From assembly GCA_045588345.1 (NCBI GenBank), contig JAZNDZ010000105.1, positions 1 to 10,099 of the forward strand: DNA of 10,099 nt, given 5' to 3'. Both the position numbers and the translations under genes were made by a program. Positions 6,962 to 10,099 of the stretch are shown one piece after another. The notes beneath the pieces are model-generated. The model did not search any database. It was not told where the DNA came from and worked only from the letters and a program-made list of their open reading frames with translations. The stretch is from HGM04593 sp045588345. Lineage in GTDB: Bacteria > Bacteroidota > Bacteroidia > Bacteroidales > Bacteroidaceae. Positions within the stretch are counted from its first letter, which is position 1. Every line of letters begins with the position of its first letter.

Positions 6962-7990
6962 TTATTTGAAGAATTTTATCTTGGATATTATGTATTGCTC
7001 AATTGGGTAAGTTATATAACTAAGCAATGTTGAACCTGCGAATATGAGCACAAGAGCGATAGAAGCCGTTATGATTCTATGTTCCACATATTTCGAGATA
7101 TATGGAATTGCAAGTGACACGGCGAAGTATACAATGTTTTGATACAGATATATTGTGTAACCGCGTTGATTCCATATTGCCAGTATCCTTTTTTGAGGGA
7201 GTTTTATGTAACTGAACAACAGTGAGAGTATGCACAAAGCGAATGTTGTGTAGCATAGAAATACGACATCTGCCGGGAATTTGTGTGACTGCATGGGGGT
7301 AAATGATACGCCTGCAATACAAGTTGTTACTATGAGGTATACGAGTGTTGCTGATAATATGCTGAGAATCTTTCTTTTGTTTATTCTTTTATAGTAGATG
7401 TATCCGGCAAGCATGAATATGTTGTAACAGAAAATATGTCTTGTCAGTTGGTTTTCTGTCAGTGCTTGTATCAGTATAAAAAGCAATATGTTTATCGCCA
7501 AATATAATGTGGAATTTACTCTTTGGAGTATCTTCTGGTGTATAAAGTATGTACAGGATAATACCATATATGGCTGAATGAACCATATATGCCAACAATA
7601 ACGTGATTGCGGAATATCCATGCATAAAAGAACTTTGGCAATGTCTCGGTAACTGTATGCTGTTATGTCCATGCCGAACGGGTTGCCACATAACGTCAAA
7701 ATGGCAATTATGGCAAGCATGGCTGCTGCATATATGTAGTATGGCAGTATTACTCTTTTTGTCCTGTTCTTTAGCGTTTCTGTAAAACCTTTATTGCTTT
7801 TGCTTTGTGACAATGATGCTCCTGATATAAAAAATATAATGGGCATTTCTATTAGGATTAATGATTTAAGTGGTTCTTCACCGAATCCTAACCAATATAC
7901 CAAATGTATAATGCACACAATGTACATCATGGACAATGCCCTGTATATGTCTAATTGTGTATCGCGCTTTATGATATTTGTGTAAGGCAT
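6962..7990 (-). CDS. Integral membrane acyltransferase, acyltransferase-3 family
   Basis: The product has 342 residues and about ten hydrophobic segments. The family transfers acetyl, succinyl or other acyl groups to sugars, lipids or polysaccharides at the inner membrane. The start matches the family pattern: TQLDIYRALS with Asp14 and Arg17, then His29 in the first membrane helix (CIIHLVYW). FISG (54-57) and the basic motif RTKRVILPYY (Arg76, Arg79) follow in the usual order, then CWHIWFIQPY (132-141), similar to the H-WF-xxL motif. The length fits a stand-alone enzyme without an SGNH domain. The acceptor cannot be named; surface polysaccharide or lipid modification is typical. The gene is visibly AT-rich, with many ATA codons, unlike the GC-richer ABC-F, peptidase and metA genes, and it lies between two copies of a promoter repeat; both suggest later acquisition. 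It has its own consensus promoter and starts divergently from perR. Confidence 0.85.
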   Translation of the reverse strand: MPYTNIIKRDTQLDIYRALSMMYIVCIIHLVYWLGFGEEPLKSLILIEMPIIFFISGASLSQSKSNKGFTETLKNRTKRVILPYYIYAAAMLAIIAILTLCGNPFGMDITAYSYRDIAKVLLCMDIPQSRYCWHIWFIQPYMVLSCTYFIHQKILQRVNSTLYLAINILLFILIQALTENQLTRHIFCYNIFMLAGYIYYKRINKRKILSILSATLVYLIVTTCIAGVSFTPMQSHKFPADVVFLCYTTFALCILSLLFSYIKLPQKRILAIWNQRGYTIYLYQNIVYFAVSLAIPYISKYVEHRIITASIALVLIFAGSTLLSYITYPIEQYIISKIKFFK

Positions 7991-8039
7991 TGTCGGAACT
8001 TAAAGAATTGCTTTTGGTTTTGTGTTTGTCTGTTACCAT

Positions 8040-8098
8040 GCAAAGGTACTCTTTTGCAGCAATAAATACAAATACAGGGTTCTTTTTGTGTCCATACG
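8040..8098 (-). repeat. Extended promoter repeat, copy B
   Basis: This is the partner of 6836-6894 in the same orientation, with 48 of 59 bases identical. The two copies start 1204 bases apart and bracket the acyltransferase gene. Copy B keeps the full TTTG -33 box, which copy A has changed to CTTG. Confidence 0.8.
8041..8072 (-). promoter_or_regulatory. Promoter of the acyltransferase gene
   Basis: On the minus strand, TTTG (8069-8072), a 20-base spacer and TACCTTTG (8041-8048) fully match the Bacteroidales consensus. The expected start gives a leader of roughly 45 bases before the ATG at 7990. Confidence 0.85.
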
Positions 8099-8137
8099 AG
8101 GTTTTGATGAAAATTTTTAAAAAATAATCCATAAAAA

Positions 8138-8169
8138 TTTGCTTGAAATATAAATTGTTTATATATTTG
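8138..8169 (+). promoter_or_regulatory. Promoter of the perR-rubrerythrin operon
   Basis: TTTG (8138-8141), exactly 20 bases, then TATATTTG (8162-8169) is a perfect match to the Bacteroidales consensus. Transcription should begin near 8176, giving a leader of about 43 bases. It is back to back with the acyltransferase promoter about 65 bases away. Confidence 0.88.
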
Positions 8170-8174
8170 CAATG

Positions 8175-8190
8175 ATTTCAAAAATGAAAT
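8175..8190. promoter_or_regulatory. Inverted repeat at the perR start site, possible operator
   Basis: ATTTCA AAAA TGAAAT is a perfect 6-4-6 palindrome placed at the predicted transcription start, where a repressor would block initiation. PerR proteins often control their own genes, so PerR is the natural candidate. The sequence is not a clear match to the B. subtilis PerR box, so this is inference. Confidence 0.4.
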
Positions 8191-8218
8191 TCAGGAAAAG
8201 GTAAATAAATATAAAAAT

Positions 8219-8641
8219 ATGGTATCAAGAGCAGAACTCAAACAGGAACTTATAGATGCAGGCATACGCCCCTCGGTACAGCGCTTGGCTATATTCGAGT
8301 ATGTGCGTCAGAGTTGTCAGCATCCGACTGCCGAGGTAGTCTATGAGGCTTTGTGCGATGAATTGGGTTCTCTCTCTCTGACAACAGTCTATAATACATT
8401 GAAGCTGTTTGTCGATGCGGGTCTTATATCAATGCTCACAATTGATGATACCTTCCGCTGTTTCGATGGCAACCGCTGTTGCCATGCCCACTTCCGCTGC
8501 AACAACTGCGGCAAGATTGTGGACTTGAAGATGAAAGAGGATTTCATATCTTTGGTCGAGGGGCTTGACGGTTACGAGATTACCGATGCGCAACTCTATT
8601 TGAAAGGTATATGCCCCGATTGCAAAAAGAATAATAGATAA
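8219..8641 (+). CDS. perR: PerR-type peroxide-sensing repressor, Fur family
   Basis: The product is a 140-residue cytoplasmic DNA-binding protein: winged helix in residues about 1-80 (recognition helix near LTTVYNTLKLF, 54-64), then the dimerisation and metal domain. Regulatory metal ligands match B. subtilis PerR with a constant shift of two: His35 (37), Asp83 (85), His89 (91), His91 (93) and Asp102 (104). The structural zinc site is Cys94-x2-Cys97 and Cys132-x2-Cys135. Asp at 102 is the PerR residue that makes iron-bound protein sensitive to peroxide; Fur proteins have Glu there. This supports PerR over Fur or Zur, though a few exceptions exist. With iron bound, peroxide oxidises the ligand histidines and the repressor leaves DNA. 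The rubrerythrin gene 35 bases downstream is the expected target and operon partner. The ATG follows a consensus promoter and a possible operator. Confidence 0.92.
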   Translation: MVSRAELKQELIDAGIRPSVQRLAIFEYVRQSCQHPTAEVVYEALCDELGSLSLTTVYNTLKLFVDAGLISMLTIDDTFRCFDGNRCCHAHFRCNNCGKIVDLKMKEDFISLVEGLDGYEITDAQLYLKGICPDCKKNNR

Positions 8642-8676
8642 TACAATAATAATTAACGGCTTAAAAATTTAAAATT

Positions 8677-9225
8677 ATGAAAAAGTTCATTTGTTCAGTT
8701 TGTGGTTATATTCATGAAGGTGATTCAGCTCCGGAGCGTTGTCCAATGTGTAAAGTTCCTGCAGAGAAGTTCAACGAGATGCAGGAGGGTAACGGCAAAC
8801 TTGAGTTTGTACAGGAGCATGTCATTGGCGTAGCAAAGGGCTGCGACGATGAGATGATAAAGGACCTGAATAATCACTTCATTGGTGAGTGCACGGAGGT
8901 TGGCATGTATCTGGCTATGAGCCGTCAGGCCGACCGCGAGGGTTATCCCGAAATTGCTGAGGCTTTCAAGCGTTATGCTTGGGAGGAGGCTGAGCACGCT
9001 GCAAAGTTTGCCGAACTTCTTGGTGATGTGGTTTGGGATACAAAGACTAACCTTGACAAGAGAATGAATGCTGAGTCTGGTGCTTGTGCCGACAAGTACC
9101 GCATTGCGAAACGTGCCAAGGAGTTGAACCTTGATGCAATCCACGATACAGTACATGAGATGGCTAAGGACGAGGCTCGTCACGGCAAAGGCTTTGAGGG
9201 CTTGTTCAACCGCTACTTCAAGTAA
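8677..9225 (+). CDS. rbr: Rubrerythrin with N-terminal rubredoxin domain (reverse rubrerythrin)
   Basis: This 182-residue cytoplasmic non-heme iron protein reduces hydrogen peroxide to water in anaerobes, taking electrons from NAD(P)H through rubredoxin-type carriers. Residues 1-35 are a rubredoxin-like domain with iron ligands Cys6-x2-Cys9 (ICSVCGYIHEG) and Cys22-x2-Cys25 (RCPMCKVP). Residues about 50-182 are the four-helix diiron domain, with likely ligands Glu71, Glu104 and His107 (WEEAEHA), and Glu166 and His169 (KDEARHG); Glu133 and Glu161 are further candidates. Classical rubrerythrin has the two domains in the opposite order, so this is the reverse type first described in clostridia. 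It follows perR by 35 bases with no consensus promoter between, and is probably co-transcribed and derepressed by peroxide. All four cysteines and the main diiron ligands are intact. Confidence 0.95.
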   Translation: MKKFICSVCGYIHEGDSAPERCPMCKVPAEKFNEMQEGNGKLEFVQEHVIGVAKGCDDEMIKDLNNHFIGECTEVGMYLAMSRQADREGYPEIAEAFKRYAWEEAEHAAKFAELLGDVVWDTKTNLDKRMNAESGACADKYRIAKRAKELNLDAIHDTVHEMAKDEARHGKGFEGLFNRYFK

Positions 9226-9234
9226 TAGAGGGTA

Positions 9235-9369
9235 AGAAGTTGTTTAAATTTCTAAAAAAAGTTTTATTATATTGGAAGCCGCTATTTCGCTGTCTATTAT
9301 GTTCAAAAATGCCTGTTTTTATATTTTCGACCTATAAAAAACATAACGAAATAAATTTAAACAGCTTCT
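9235..9369. repeat. 135-base nested inverted-repeat element between convergent genes
   Basis: Outer arms AGAAGTTGTTTAAATTT (9235-9251) and its complement (9353-9369) match at 16 of 17 bases. Nested inside in matching order are TATTTCG/CGAAATA (9283-9289, 9347-9353), TTATGTT/AACATAA (9297-9303, 9340-9346) and a perfect 8-base hairpin TTTTTATA/TATAAAAA (9316-9340). The element fills the gap between the rubrerythrin and anti-sigma genes, and its right end overlaps the anti-sigma stop codon. A near copy of the left arm (AAGTTGTTTAATTT, 9382-9395) lies just inside that gene. It may work as a two-way terminator, or be a small repeated element of the genome. Confidence 0.6.
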
Positions 9370-9878
9370 CAGTATGCGTTAAAGTTGTTTAATTTATCTT
9401 CAAAATAGGCTCTCAGTTTCTTTAAGCTGCCCAGATGCGAGGTGTATGACACTACCATATAGTGAATTTTAAGTTCTTCATCCTCGACATTTCTCAAAAT
9501 TGTCTCAGCCACAGAGTCGGCCTGTTCTTTTATGATTTTCACATCGTTTATAAGCTGCTCGCGTGTTACGGGAGAGAGGTCGGCGGTTATTTGTTCGATA
9601 TATTCCGACTCTTCCCACAACAGAGAGGCGTAGTAACCTTTTATACTTGCTATTTTCTTTTCGGCAGCACTCATGGTAGAGCCTTGTTGCATGAATATCA
9701 CAATAGCAATTGCAGCAGCCACAGACAGCAATGTGCTCCACAGCGCAAGAACGGTGGTTCTATTTGTGGATTTGCTCTTTTCGAGCCGCATCGCGAATCG
9801 CTCTGTGTGACCGTCGGGCATGGATGGAACCATCCAATTTCGGTCTATCGTCTCTCTTATTTTATCACTCCTTTTCAT
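9369..9878 (-). CDS. Probable anti-sigma factor, single-pass membrane protein
   Basis: From the ATG at 9878 the protein has 169 residues. Residues 1-40 are cytoplasmic and include VPSMPDGHTERFAMRLEKS, close to the P-GH-ERF-RL stretch I recall from small Bacteroidales membrane proteins encoded after ECF sigma genes. Residues about 42-63 are one membrane helix. Residues 64-169 would be periplasmic, mostly helical and charged, without cysteines. The zinc motif HxxxCxxC of many anti-sigma factors is absent, so the type is different. The ATG overlaps the sigma gene by 14 bases (ATGAAAAGGAGTGA), a layout that favours coupled translation and a fixed ratio of the two proteins. An upstream in-frame TTG at 9902 would add eight residues but is a poorer start. 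By its position and topology it probably holds the sigma factor at the membrane until an envelope signal; this is inference. Confidence 0.65.
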   Translation of the reverse strand: MKRSDKIRETIDRNWMVPSMPDGHTERFAMRLEKSKSTNRTTVLALWSTLLSVAAAIAIVIFMQQGSTMSAAEKKIASIKGYYASLLWEESEYIEQITADLSPVTREQLINDVKIIKEQADSVAETILRNVEDEELKIHYMVVSYTSHLGSLKKLRAYFEDKLNNFNAY

Positions 9879-10099
9879 ATTGACGTTTATCGAACCATTC
9901 AATTATTTTCTTTTTTGCTCTTGCCATTTGCGAACGTATAGTAGAAGGTGTCAAATGCAGTATATCTGCAATCTCTTCGTAGCCCAATTCCTCTACAATG
10001 TGCAATGTTACAATTGTGCGATAACCGCTTGGCAATTCCACTATGGCTTTATGAAGAAGAGCAAGGCGTTGTTCGCGCATTGTAATCTCATCAAAATCA
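9865..10099 (-). CDS. ECF-type RNA polymerase sigma factor, C-terminal part
   Basis: The frame is open to the right edge, with codons reading DFDEIT before the ATG at 10080, so the gene starts outside the window. The 77 visible residues are region 4: LPSGYRTIVTLHIVEELGYE followed by EIADILHLTPSTIRSQMARA and KKKI, the helix-turn-helix that reads the -35 element. Spacing and the short tail after region 4 fit an ECF sigma factor of the RpoE group. Region 2 cannot be seen, so the subgroup is unknown. The stop overlaps the start of the downstream membrane protein gene, its likely anti-sigma partner. Confidence 0.88.
   Translation of the reverse strand, partial: DFDEITMREQRLALLHKAIVELPSGYRTIVTLHIVEELGYEEIADILHLTPSTIRSQMARAKKKIIEWFDKRQYEKE

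Noticed and set aside
6836..8098. Insertion sequence or composite transposon around the acyltransferase
   Set aside because: There is no transposase and no terminal inverted repeat, and the flanking copies both work as promoters; a promoter duplication explains them better.
9235..9369. Invertible promoter flanked by inverted repeats
   Set aside because: Bacteroidales have such switches, but this one lies between the 3' ends of convergent genes, the arms carry one mismatch, the inside lacks a good promoter and no recombinase gene is near.
9879..9902. TTG start eight codons upstream for the anti-sigma gene
   Set aside because: The ATG at 9878 gives a tight 14-base overlap with the sigma gene and a normal N terminus; the TTG would need a 38-base overlap.

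Overview
The window comes from a member of the Bacteroidota, most likely order Bacteroidales and Prevotella-like. Three things point there. Promoters fit the Bacteroidales pattern (TTTG, about 20 bases, then TAnnTTTG) and start sites lack strong Shine-Dalgarno sequences. The first gene encodes a surface protein with a C-terminal tail like those used for type IX secretion. The ABC-F protein, M13 peptidase lipoprotein, MetA, PerR/rubrerythrin pair and ECF sigma/anti-sigma pair are all of types common in gut or oral Bacteroidales. No tRNA, rRNA, CRISPR array, transposase or phage gene is visible, and no stretch over 300 bases lacks a gene.

Left part (1-1666, plus strand): the 3' part of a large secreted surface protein gene, then a 57-residue peptide gene of unknown function, then a strong hairpin terminator. 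Facing it is a minus-strand block read from right to left (7990 down to 1758): a membrane acyltransferase with its own promoter, an ABC-F ribosome-associated ATPase starting at a TTG codon behind a leader of about 115 bases, an M13 metallopeptidase lipoprotein 37 bases after it, and metA (methionine biosynthesis) 89 bases further on. The ABC-F and peptidase genes look co-transcribed; metA has a possible promoter of its own. The acyltransferase gene lies between two 59-base imperfect copies of one extended promoter.

Right part (8138-9225, plus strand): a peroxide-defence unit. A PerR-type Fur-family repressor with all the B. subtilis PerR metal ligands is read from a consensus promoter and followed 35 bases later by a rubrerythrin with its rubredoxin domain at the N terminus. 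The likely working model is that PerR senses peroxide through its iron site and releases the rubrerythrin, which reduces peroxide; an inverted repeat at the expected transcription start may be the operator. At the far right (minus strand) are the end of an ECF sigma factor gene and a membrane protein gene overlapping it by 14 bases, probably its anti-sigma factor. Between the two convergent units at 9225 and 9369 is a 135-base nested inverted-repeat element.

Most genes here are ordinary housekeeping or stress genes. The less explained items are the 57-residue peptide, the duplicated extended promoter around the acyltransferase, the ABC-F leader with two overlapping small reading frames, and the nested palindrome at 9235-9369.
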